NCBI GenBank assembly: GCA_964627855.1
Contig: CAZVLE010000106.1
Coordinates: forward strand, 1 to 14,648
Direction: 5' to 3'
Source of the DNA: CAZVLE01 sp964627855
GTDB lineage: Bacteria > Bacillota > Dethiobacteria > DTU022
DNA: 14,648 nucleotides
How positions within the stretch are numbered: position 1 is the stretch's first letter; every line of letters begins with the position of its first letter. Made by a program: the position numbers and the translations under genes. The notes beneath the pieces were generated by a model. The model ran no database searches. It saw only the letters and a program-made list of their open reading frames with translations, and was not told the DNA's origin. Of this stretch, positions 6,076-13,331 are shown piece by piece.

Positions 6076-8862
6076 ATGTACGACGTTGCTATTATAGGAG
6101 CGGGCATTATCGGAACCGCTATTGCCAGGGAGCTTTCCAGGTATGACCTCAACCTGGTTATAATCGAAAAGGACTGTGATGTTGCCAACGGAGCTACCAA
6201 GGCCAACAGCGCCATTGTTCACGCCGGTTTCGATCCTGAACCAGGCACCCTGAAGGCCAGATTGAACGCAGAAGGCAACCGCCTCTTCGCCGACCTCTGT
6301 CATGAGCTGGATGTTCCTTTCCAGCAGACCGGCTCGCTGGTGATCGCCTTTTGCCAGGAAGAGCAGAAAACCCTCCAACAACTCTATGAGCGCGGGCTGG
6401 AAAATGGAGTTCCGAAACTTGAACTCGTAGATAGGGAAAAACTACACCGCATGGAACCGGGTTTAAACGAGGCTGCCATCAAAGCACTCTATGCTCCAAC
6501 AGCCGGGATCTGCGACCCCTACCTGATGGCTATAGCCCTGGCCGAGTGCGCCGTTGAAAACGGTGCCGTCATTAAGTTTGACAGTCCGGTCAGGGCAATT
6601 ACCAGGACTGAACAGGGCTTTTGCATAAACTGTGGCAATGAAGAGGTAACAGCCCGCTACATCATTAACGCCGCCGGTCTTTACGCCGACGAGATTAATG
6701 CCATGGCAAACAAACCCTTCTTCAAAATTAAGCCAAGCAGGGGCGAATATTTTTTACTGGACAAGCACACAGGCAGGCATGCCAGGCATGTTTTATTCCC
6801 CTGTCCGACAAAATTGGGCAAGGGAGTGCTGGTCGCCTCGACGGCACACGGCAACCTGATTATCGGGCCAAACGCCGAGTGGGTCGATTCGAAAGAAGCA
6901 ACCCAGACAACGGCAGCCGGTCTGCAATTCGTGCGAACTAATGCCGAAAAGATCAAGAAAAACCTGCCCTTCAACGAGGTGATAACCTCCTTTAGTGGGT
7001 TAAGGGCCAAAACGGAGCAGGGTGATTTTATAATCGGCGAGACCGAAGAGGCCCCGGGCTTCATCAACGTGGCCGGTATTGACTCTCCCGGCCTGGCCGC
7101 CGCCCCGGGTATTGCCGTCTATGTTACTTCCCTCCTGGAAAATCTGACCGGTCCGCTGCAGAAAAAAAATAATTTTAAACCTAAAGCCAAGAAACACACT
7201 CCCTTCATGGAACTTGATGCTGCGGCAAAGGAAGAATTGATTAAAGCTGATCAGCGTTTTGGAAGAGTAATTTGCCGCTGCGAGAATATAACCGAGGGGG
7301 AGATTGTCAGGGCCATCAATGGTCCGGTTGGAGCACGGACTGTTGACGGGATCAAGAAAAGAACCCGTCCCGGCGGCGGACGCTGCCAGGGTGGTTTCTG
7401 CGGCCCCCGGGTAATGCAAATCATTGCCCGGGAGTTGAACCTGACCTTGCCTGAAGTAAAAAAAGACAACCCCGGTTCATATATCCTGACGGGAACGACA
7501 AAGAACAAAGGGGTTGACCAGCGTGCCCCGGGACCTGTCGGCAAATGCCCCCCTGATAAATTTACCTTCAGTGAAAAAGAAAAAATCAGAGAGCATTGTG
7601 ATCTGGTCATTATTGGCGGAGGTCCTGCCGGTATGGCTGCTGCCGTGGCAGCCCGCGACAATGGTATCAATGATATTCTTTTAATAGAAAGAGATCATGA
7701 GCTGGGCGGTATACTGCAGCAGTGCATTCATAACGGCTTTGGCCTGCATCAGTTCAGGGAAGAGCTGACCGGCCCGGAATATGCCGAGCGTTTTATCGAC
7801 ATGCTGAAAGAGAAACAGATTATCTGCAAACTTGACAGCATGGTTTTATCTGTTGGAACTAATCGCCAGGTAACCTATATTAACACCAGCGACGGAATCA
7901 CAAACCTGCAGGCCAAAGCGGTAATCCTGGCCATGGGCTGCCGCGAAAGAACCCGCGGGGCAATCAATATTCCGGGTACAAGACCGGCCGGCATTTTTTC
8001 GGCCGGAACAGCACAGCGCATTGTCAACATTGAAGGCTACATGGTGGGCCGCAGGGTTGTCGTTTTTGGTTCCGGCGATATCGGTCTGATCATGGCCCGA
8101 CGTCTGGTCCTCGAAGGCGCCGAAGTGATCGCCGTAATTGAACGAAAACCCTTTTCCGAGGGCCTGGTCAGAAATTACGTTCAATGTGTCGAAGATTATG
8201 GCATACCGATGCTGCTCCAGCATACAATTGTCGATATCAGGGGCAAAGACCGTGTTGAAGGGGTCACCATAGCCAAAACCGACCTGAACAAGGAACCGAT
8301 CGAGGGAACCTACCGCGATCTGGAATGTGACACCATTCTCTTCTCGCGGGGATTAATCCCTGAAAATGAACTTTCCAAGGGAGCCGGCGTCATCCTCGAC
8401 AACAGCACGGGTGGCCCGGTAGTTAACGAGGCCATGGAAACCAGTGTGGAGGGTATCTTTGCCTGCGGTAACGTGGTGCACGTGCACGACCTTGTTGACT
8501 GGGTAACCGATGAAAGCTACAAGGCCGGGAAGGGAGCGGCCGCCTATATCAAAGCAGAAGGCAAACAGCCCTTTAAGACAAGTTTTAAAACCAGGCCCGG
8601 TAGTGCTGTCAGCTACATCGTCCCCCACCTGGTCAGACCTGATCTGGCCGGCGACAGCTTCGAACTTTACATGCGGGTAAGAGGCCAGCACCAGAATACA
8701 GCCTTGCAGGTCAGGGCCGGGAAGCATTTGTTAAAGACAATCAAGAAAAAAGTTTTAACACCGGGGGAAATGGTTGACATTAAAATCAAGAAAGCCGACC
8801 TGCCCGCCGAACCATTTTCAGAGCTGGTAGTAGAACTGGCAAAAGGGGCTGAGGAAAAATGA
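6076..8862 (+). CDS. Fused GlpA-like FAD dehydrogenase + BFD [2Fe-2S] domain + NAD(P)/FAD oxidoreductase
   Basis: The start chosen is ATG 6076, six nt after GGAGG; the in-frame ATG at 6070 overlaps that site. Residue numbers below count from 6070. Residues 1-365 form a DAO/GlpA-type flavoprotein with dinucleotide motif GAGIIG (10-15), related to glycerol-3-phosphate or 2-hydroxyacid dehydrogenases. Residues about 397-455 form a BFD-like iron-sulfur domain with four cysteines, C402, C404, C439 and C444. After a linker, residues 510-840 form a second flavoprotein with FAD motif GGGPAG (516-521), CIHNGFGLHQF (552-562) and NAD(P) motif GSGDIG (667-672). A beta-rich C-terminal tail follows. In Thermotoga and many Clostridia I recall these as two adjacent genes; here they are one frame without a stop. 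It probably oxidises glycerol-3-phosphate or a related hydroxy compound and passes electrons between flavins, iron-sulfur and NAD. The DUF1667 gene overlaps its end. Confidence 0.9.
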   Translation: MYDVAIIGAGIIGTAIARELSRYDLNLVIIEKDCDVANGATKANSAIVHAGFDPEPGTLKARLNAEGNRLFADLCHELDVPFQQTGSLVIAFCQEEQKTLQQLYERGLENGVPKLELVDREKLHRMEPGLNEAAIKALYAPTAGICDPYLMAIALAECAVENGAVIKFDSPVRAITRTEQGFCINCGNEEVTARYIINAAGLYADEINAMANKPFFKIKPSRGEYFLLDKHTGRHARHVLFPCPTKLGKGVLVASTAHGNLIIGPNAEWVDSKEATQTTAAGLQFVRTNAEKIKKNLPFNEVITSFSGLRAKTEQGDFIIGETEEAPGFINVAGIDSPGLAAAPGIAVYVTSLLENLTGPLQKKNNFKPKAKKHTPFMELDAAAKEELIKADQRFGRVICRCENITEGEIVRAINGPVGARTVDGIKKRTRPGGGRCQGGFCGPRVMQIIARELNLTLPEVKKDNPGSYILTGTTKNKGVDQRAPGPVGKCPPDKFTFSEKEKIREHCDLVIIGGGPAGMAAAVAARDNGINDILLIERDHELGGILQQCIHNGFGLHQFREELTGPEYAERFIDMLKEKQIICKLDSMVLSVGTNRQVTYINTSDGITNLQAKAVILAMGCRERTRGAINIPGTRPAGIFSAGTAQRIVNIEGYMVGRRVVVFGSGDIGLIMARRLVLEGAEVIAVIERKPFSEGLVRNYVQCVEDYGIPMLLQHTIVDIRGKDRVEGVTIAKTDLNKEPIEGTYRDLECDTILFSRGLIPENELSKGAGVILDNSTGGPVVNEAMETSVEGIFACGNVVHVHDLVDWVTDESYKAGKGAAAYIKAEGKQPFKTSFKTRPGSAVSYIVPHLVRPDLAGDSFELYMRVRGQHQNTALQVRAGKHLLKTIKKKVLTPGEMVDIKIKKADLPAEPFSELVVELAKGAEEK

Positions 8863-9236
8863 CCAATCAAAAGACAGAAAAAGAGTTAATCTGCATACTC
8901 TGTCCACTGGGCTGCAAAATGCAGGTTGCGGAAAAACCCGACCAGCCCGGAGAACTGACCATCCGCAACATCCAGTGTAAGAAGGGCAAGGAATATGCCT
9001 ATGAAGAGTACAAGAATCCGACCAGGACTCTCACTTCTACGGTGGCTATTCATAACACAACCCTGCCACGCCTACCGGTGAAAACTAGTAGGGCCCTGCC
9101 GAAGGAACTGGTTTACAGGGCCATGGATGAAATCAACAAGGTCGAACTGGAAGGACCCGTACGGATGGGTGATGTAATCATCAGGGATTTGCTTGGCACC
9201 GGTATCGATCTGGTCGCCACCCGCAGCCTGGAGTGA
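8859..9236 (+). CDS. DUF1667 cysteine-rich protein, partner of the GlpA-like oxidoreductase
   Basis: A 125-residue protein whose ATG overlaps the stop of the flavoprotein gene (ATGA), so translation is probably coupled. The N-terminus carries CxxCxxxC at C12, C15 and C19 plus C40, a four-cysteine pattern suited to an iron-sulfur cluster. The remainder has no membrane segment. It matches DUF1667, a family that typically follows GlpA-like and NAD(P)/FAD oxidoreductase genes and is thought to be a small electron-carrying subunit. Its job is inferred from context; no member-specific function is visible. The last gene of the plus-strand run, it converges on the M20 gene with a 33-bp gap. Confidence 0.88.
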   Translation: MTNQKTEKELICILCPLGCKMQVAEKPDQPGELTIRNIQCKKGKEYAYEEYKNPTRTLTSTVAIHNTTLPRLPVKTSRALPKELVYRAMDEINKVELEGPVRMGDVIIRDLLGTGIDLVATRSLE

Positions 9237-9244
9237 AAAGAACA

Positions 9245-9276
9245 CCTGGTCAGAATAGGTTGACAGGACTTATTTT
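9245..9276. terminator. Weak hairpin between convergent genes
   Basis: CCTGGTCA (9245-9252) can pair with TGACAGG (9261-9267) with one bulged base, followed by a short T-rich stretch that already lies inside the 3' end of the M20 gene. It is the only hairpin seen between the two converging genes. It is weak and may not terminate efficiently. Confidence 0.25.
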
Positions 9277-10448
9277 AACAGTGCGGCCGACAATACAACC
9301 GAAGCTGCTTCGACTCCCTTTATCAGTATGGCTTCATCAAAATCAAACTTATCATTATGAAGTGGATATATGTAACCTTTTTGTCGATCAAATGAACCAA
9401 GCCGCAGGTAGGTGGCAGGAAATAAGTTTGCAAAATGAGCAAAATCGTCTACACCCATAGATGGTTGCTCTATCCTAACAACAGTATCTGGATCAAAAGT
9501 TTCTTTTAGAATCCTTTCAGCCAGCTCAGTTATCATCTCATCACACTTTAGCATAGGATCCTGTCCAGCGACTTCAAGTGCTATTTTTACCTGATAAGTG
9601 GTTTCCAGACCCCTGACAATTTCATTCATTCGTTGTAAGGCTCCATTCTTAGCGCTTTCACTAACAGAGCGGATGGTTCCCTTAACCTTAATTTCTTCCG
9701 GTATGACATTATAACCATTGCCTCCTCTTATTTCGCCAAGGCTGATAACCTGGGGTTCCAATGGAGACTTGTTCCTTGAAACAATAGTTTGAATAGCATC
9801 AATGAAGGAAGCTAAAGCAGGATATGGATCTATTGCTTTATGCGGATAAGCGCAATGACCGCCCAAACCGCTAAATACGAGCTTTAATTCTAGATTTGAA
9901 GCAGTCATAATTCCATAACGAAGGCCGATTTTACCTGATGGTAATTCCGGAAATATATGCATGCCAAGGATCATGGATGGTTTTTCAGCCTCAAAGACTC
10001 CCTCATTGATCATCAATGCCGCTCCACCAGGATATTCTTCTCCAGGTTGAAAGATGATCAGCAATTTTCCCTGGTCAGGTGGCATTAGCCTGGAAAAAAC
10101 ATGAGCCACACCAAGACCAATTGCGGTATGGCCGTCATGCCCACAGGCATGCATCGCTCCTTCATTGACAGAGGCAAAAGGCAATCCTGTTTTTTCAGTA
10201 ATAGGGAGAGCATCCATATCTACCCTAATGGCAACTGCTTTTTCCCCATGGCCGATTGATGCGGCAATGCCTGTTTCGGCTAAACCGGTTTGTACAGTAA
10301 AACCCATATTATCGAGTTCATCCGCTACAAAAGATGCTGTTCGTTTACAATGAAGACCGAGTTCGGGATATTTGTGAAACTCCCTTCTCCAGTCTACAAG
10401 TTTATCCTTAATTAATTGCGCTTCTTTACGAATGGAAAGGTAATCCAA
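9270..10448 (-). CDS. M20 family amidohydrolase (IAA-amino acid/hippurate/N-acyl amino acid hydrolase-like)
   Basis: A 392-residue cytoplasmic M20D-type metallopeptidase, full length. It would hydrolyse an N-acyl amino acid or similar amide to an acid and a free amine. Key features are IRVDMDALPI (74-83), HACGHDGH (100-107) with metal ligands Cys102 and His104, Glu137 and Glu138 in QPGEE, His164 in LGMH, and His364 in PLHN. The lid/dimerisation domain lies at about 180-295 (FSGLGGHCAYPH at 192-203). The start is TTG at 10448, supported by AAGGAGG ending 9 nt upstream. It diverges from the GS-like gene and has its own candidate promoter. The substrate cannot be set from motifs: aminoacylase, hippurate hydrolase and acetyl-diaminopimelate deacetylase are all in this family. 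Base composition resembles the plus-strand genes to its right more than those to its left. Confidence 0.9.
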   Translation of the reverse strand: MDYLSIRKEAQLIKDKLVDWRREFHKYPELGLHCKRTASFVADELDNMGFTVQTGLAETGIAASIGHGEKAVAIRVDMDALPITEKTGLPFASVNEGAMHACGHDGHTAIGLGVAHVFSRLMPPDQGKLLIIFQPGEEYPGGAALMINEGVFEAEKPSMILGMHIFPELPSGKIGLRYGIMTASNLELKLVFSGLGGHCAYPHKAIDPYPALASFIDAIQTIVSRNKSPLEPQVISLGEIRGGNGYNVIPEEIKVKGTIRSVSESAKNGALQRMNEIVRGLETTYQVKIALEVAGQDPMLKCDEMITELAERILKETFDPDTVVRIEQPSMGVDDFAHFANLFPATYLRLGSFDRQKGYIYPLHNDKFDFDEAILIKGVEAASVVLSAALLK

Positions 10449-10472
10449 CTATTTATCCTCCTTACCTTAGTT

Positions 10473-10507
10473 TGCAGTTAATATAAGCCACATAGCTAAA
10501 ACTTCAA
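10473..10507 (-). promoter_or_regulatory. Candidate sigma-A promoter for the M20 amidohydrolase
   Basis: On the minus strand TTGAAG (10507-10502) is followed by a 16-bp spacer and TATATT (10485-10480). Transcription would start near 10473, leaving a leader of about 25 nt that contains the AAGGAGG ribosome site. It is a good match by pattern, untested. Confidence 0.55.
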
Positions 10508-10564
10508 TTTGCCATGTTGGCCGGCCTGGCTCAGTCTGAACAGCTCAGGAACCGGCAACTGACC

Positions 10565-10584
10565 TGAAATAATATAGTGATATT
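10565..10584 (+). repeat. Near-identical repeat, upstream copy, candidate operator
   Basis: This 20-bp A+T-rich element recurs at 10667-10687 with one added base and one substitution. It lies about 80 bp upstream of the M20 candidate -35 and about 80 bp upstream of the GS-like promoter. A partly palindromic core and the paired arrangement in a divergent control region suggest binding of a regulator. No regulator gene lies in the window. Confidence 0.5.
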
Positions 10585-10665
10585 CAGCCCGCTCATGAAG
10601 GCAAGAAATTTATAGGAGATTAACTAATTTCCTTACTTTTAATAGCAGGAAATGGTCGTTCTGCC

Positions 10666-10700
10666 TTGAAATAATAATAGTGCTATTAATAATGCACCCT
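10666..10700 (+). promoter_or_regulatory. Candidate sigma-A promoter for the GS-like gene cluster
   Basis: TTGAAA (10666-10671) is followed by a 16-bp spacer and AATAAT (10688-10693), giving a leader of about 70 nt before the ATG at 10772. The element overlaps the downstream repeat copy. The rest of the 10508-10660 stretch shows no gene; it has some short GC-rich inverted segments of no clear meaning. Confidence 0.45.
10667..10687 (+). repeat. Near-identical repeat, downstream copy, overlapping the GS-like promoter
   Basis: The second copy of the 10565-10584 element, in the same orientation. It includes the inverted repeat TAATAG-TG-CTATTA (10675-10688) and covers most of the candidate -35 and the spacer of the GS-like gene's promoter. 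Binding here would be expected to block transcription. The operator role is inference. Confidence 0.5.
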
Positions 10701-10771
10701 TCTTAAACTCAGGGCTTTTATTAATGCAAATACCACCCACATTATACATTATTACTTTTGGAGGCGACACC

Positions 10772-12124
10772 ATGACTAACAACATTAAAACTAAAGAAGA
10801 CATTCTAAAGATTATTGATAACGCGAAATTGGAGTTCCTGCGCTTTCTCTACACTGACAATGACAGTATCATAAGGGGTTATTGCTCCGCGAAAGAATTT
10901 GTTGCCGGTGATTTAGACTCAGGGATGGCTTTCGCTAAAGTAATGCCGGTTTTTAGCACACTCGATGTAATAGTTCCCGGTTCATCACTAAGCTGCACCG
11001 GTGAACTACGTTGTGTTCCTGACCTTTCAACATTTTCTGTTTTACCTTATGCCGAGAAACAGGGTGTTGTCATCTGCGATTTTAAAACAATAGATCATGA
11101 AGAATCCGAGCTTTGTTCGCGAACAGTTTTAAAGAATGTCCTCAGGAACAGCCCTTACCGGGTTTCAGCCAGTTTTGAGAACGAATACTATTACGCATTC
11201 AAAAATGACGACGGTTCATATAGCCCTTTTGATCGTAGCTTGTGTTTCGCCACCCCTGGGATGCAGTCTACAGAAAAAATAATTCTTGAAACAGTTGCCG
11301 CACTGGATAAACAGGGTATTCGTGTTGAAAAGTACTATCCGGAACTGGGCCCTGGACAGCAGGAGCTGGTAATCAGATATGCAGACGCCTTAAGAGCCGC
11401 CGATAATCAGATTTTACTTAGAGAAACCGTTCGAGCTGTAGCAGCCAAACATGGTGTCATTGCTACTTTTATGCCAAAACCTTTTCAGGGTTGTGCCGGA
11501 AGTGGATGTCACCTCCATGTAAGTCTGTGGAATGACAATGTAAATTTATTTTATGATCGCAATGGAAAACACACCTTAAGTGATACTGCCCTTTACTTTA
11601 TTGGGGGAATCCTGGATCACATTGCCCCTCTTTGTGCTTTTACCGCCTCCACTGTATCTTCTTACAAAAGGCTGGTTCCCCAAAACTGGGCCTCGGCTTA
11701 TACCTGTTATGGGTTAGACAACCGGGAAGCAGCAGTGAGAATTTGCTCGGGACAAAAAGGTAACGAAGCTAAATCAACAAATCTAGAGTTTAAGCCCACA
11801 GATGGAGCCTGCAATCCCTATCTTGCCCTTGCTGCATTATTAAGTGCCGGCTTTGATGGGATTAAGCGCAAGCTTGACCCCGGAGATGCCGTGATGATCG
11901 ACCCCTATGAATATTCTGAGCAGGAAAGAAAAGCGCAGAATATCGAACGGCTGCCATCGAATTTAAATGAAGCTATAATCGCCCTTGAAAATGATCAGTT
12001 TTTTTCCGAACAACTGGGTGAAACCATTGTTAGGGAATATATAGCTCTGAAAAAATATCAATGGCAGGAATATCATAACCAGATCACTACCTGGGAAGCA
12101 AATAGCTATTTTGAAGCGTTTTAA
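10772..12124 (+). CDS. Glutamine synthetase-like gamma-glutamyl ligase (FluG C-terminal-domain type)
   Basis: A 450-residue class I GS-fold enzyme. The ATG at 10772 has GGAGG 7 nt upstream; an in-frame ATG at 10724 lacks a ribosome site. Family motifs are present: the metal pair Glu136 and Glu138 in FENEYY, GPGQQE (193-198) with Glu198, the MPKPF...GSGCHLHVSL stretch (234-252) with His247 and His249, SSYKRLVP (296-303), NREAAVRI (317-324) and NPYLALAALLSAG (348-360). Where bacterial glutamine synthetase has an Arg-x-x-Asp near the glutamate site, this protein has Lys341-Pro-Thr-Asp, a pattern I associate with FluG-type proteins. No adenylylation tyrosine motif was recognised. It more likely glutamylates an amine or amino acid than makes glutamine; that is inference. 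An amidohydrolase gene follows after 78 bp. Confidence 0.85.
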   Translation: MTNNIKTKEDILKIIDNAKLEFLRFLYTDNDSIIRGYCSAKEFVAGDLDSGMAFAKVMPVFSTLDVIVPGSSLSCTGELRCVPDLSTFSVLPYAEKQGVVICDFKTIDHEESELCSRTVLKNVLRNSPYRVSASFENEYYYAFKNDDGSYSPFDRSLCFATPGMQSTEKIILETVAALDKQGIRVEKYYPELGPGQQELVIRYADALRAADNQILLRETVRAVAAKHGVIATFMPKPFQGCAGSGCHLHVSLWNDNVNLFYDRNGKHTLSDTALYFIGGILDHIAPLCAFTASTVSSYKRLVPQNWASAYTCYGLDNREAAVRICSGQKGNEAKSTNLEFKPTDGACNPYLALAALLSAGFDGIKRKLDPGDAVMIDPYEYSEQERKAQNIERLPSNLNEAIIALENDQFFSEQLGETIVREYIALKKYQWQEYHNQITTWEANSYFEAF

Positions 12125-12202
12125 TCGTCAATTGCGCACCTTGCATGATAATACAAACAGGCGTTTTGGTTGATTGATCATTAATAAAGGAGTCCTTTGC
12201 AA

Positions 12203-13291
12203 ATGGATCTGACAAAATTACCTGTCATCGATACCCATGCTCATCTATTCGACATAGATTACCGTCCGAGAGATTTATCAGAGATTTTGACCTTATCGCT
12301 TGAAAACCCTCCGCTGGAACAGCGCCGGCAAACTTTAATTTATAAGTGGTTTATCAAGGAATTATCAACTTATTTAGACTGCAAACCGCAGCAGAACTCT
12401 ATAGAAGAGGCAAGAGCTGAAAAAATAAAAGCTGATTACAAAGGTTACTTAATAGACCTTTTCCGCAACGCAGGGATAGAGGGTTTGGTTGTCGATGTGG
12501 GCTATCAACCTGCCTCGGTAAGTCTAACAGAATTCTCCAAGATAGCGCCGGTAAAAGTGAAATATCTTTTCAGGATTGAAACTGCGCTGGATAAAATATG
12601 GCAGGAACGTAACCCATTCCTAAAAGCACTCGAACAATTTGACGAGGCACTGGAAATATCAATGAAAATGCCTGACTTTATAGGGCTGAAAAGTATCATT
12701 GGTTATCGCACCGGGCTCGCCGTTAAGAGGGTTCGGGAAGCTGAAGCCATGTCCGCCTATGAAAGCGGGGATGAAAAAACTGTGCGGGACTTTTTCCTTT
12801 CGCGGGCCCTCAGATTCTGTCGAAACCACAACCTGCCACTTCAGTTACATACTTCATTTGGTGAGTCGAACAACAACCTGATTTTGAATAACCCCCTGTT
12901 GCTAAAAGAGCTGCTTGATGATGAAGAAGTCAAACAACAACAGATCGTACTGGTTCATGGCGGATATCCTTATACTTTCGAAACAGGATATCTGTGCGCC
13001 ATGTATCCAAACTTATTTTGTGATGTTTCTGAGTTCGTTCCCTTAGTGCCCCTCGGTATGAACAAAGGCCTGGCAGACCTGATGGATATGTGTCCATTCA
13101 ATAAAATTATGTACGGTTCAGATGCCTTCATCATCCCAGAATTTAACTGGTTCGCTGCAGTTGTCTTTAAGCGAAAACTAAAGACAGTTCTAAACAATAT
13201 AATCAGCCAGGGTATCCTCGAAGATGATGATGCGGAGGCTGTTGCCATGATGATAACTCATAAAAATGCAAAGTCTTTTTACGGTTTTTAA
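12203..13291 (+). CDS. TIM-barrel metal-dependent amidohydrolase (FluG N-terminal-domain type)
   Basis: A 362-residue amidohydrolase-superfamily protein (Amidohydro_2 group). The start is ATG 12203, 10 nt after AAAGGAG (12186-12192); a TTG at 12197 is only 4 nt from it. Metal and catalytic motifs in order: DTHAH (10-14) with His12 and His14, GLKSIIGYRTGL (161-172) with Lys163, LQLHTSFGE (213-221) with His216, VLVHGGYPY (249-257) with His252, and MYGSDA (303-308) with Asp307. The same combination forms the N-terminal half of FluG in fungi and plants, whose C-terminal half is a GS-like domain as encoded just upstream. It probably hydrolyses an amide, lactone or carboxylate made or used by the ligase. 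The substrate is unknown. It is cytoplasmic, with no signal peptide. The homoserine-dehydrogenase-like gene follows after 40 bp. Confidence 0.87.
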   Translation: MDLTKLPVIDTHAHLFDIDYRPRDLSEILTLSLENPPLEQRRQTLIYKWFIKELSTYLDCKPQQNSIEEARAEKIKADYKGYLIDLFRNAGIEGLVVDVGYQPASVSLTEFSKIAPVKVKYLFRIETALDKIWQERNPFLKALEQFDEALEISMKMPDFIGLKSIIGYRTGLAVKRVREAEAMSAYESGDEKTVRDFFLSRALRFCRNHNLPLQLHTSFGESNNNLILNNPLLLKELLDDEEVKQQQIVLVHGGYPYTFETGYLCAMYPNLFCDVSEFVPLVPLGMNKGLADLMDMCPFNKIMYGSDAFIIPEFNWFAAVVFKRKLKTVLNNIISQGILEDDDAEAVAMMITHKNAKSFYGF

Positions 13292-13331
13292 ACATGGACT
13301 CAAATTTTATATCAAGAAATGAGCCAGGAAA

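Noticed and set aside
9233..9460. Short plus-strand frame overlapping the end of the DUF1667 gene
   Set aside because: Most of it is antisense to the conserved C-terminus of the M20 gene; no domain and no convincing ribosome site.
10508..10560. GC-rich inverted segments between the M20 promoter and the first repeat
   Set aside because: TTGCC/GGCAA arms and GCTCAG copies can be drawn as hairpins, but the inner pairing is poor and there is no T run or riboswitch-like core.
10724..10771. Sixteen-codon N-terminal extension of the GS-like gene
   Set aside because: The ATG at 10724 has no ribosome site, while the ATG at 10772 has GGAGG at ideal distance and gives a normal family N-terminus.
12125..12202. 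Possible internal promoter between the ligase and amidohydrolase genes
   Set aside because: A TGATAAT-like -10 can be found but there is no -35 at a fitting distance; read-through from the upstream promoter is simpler.
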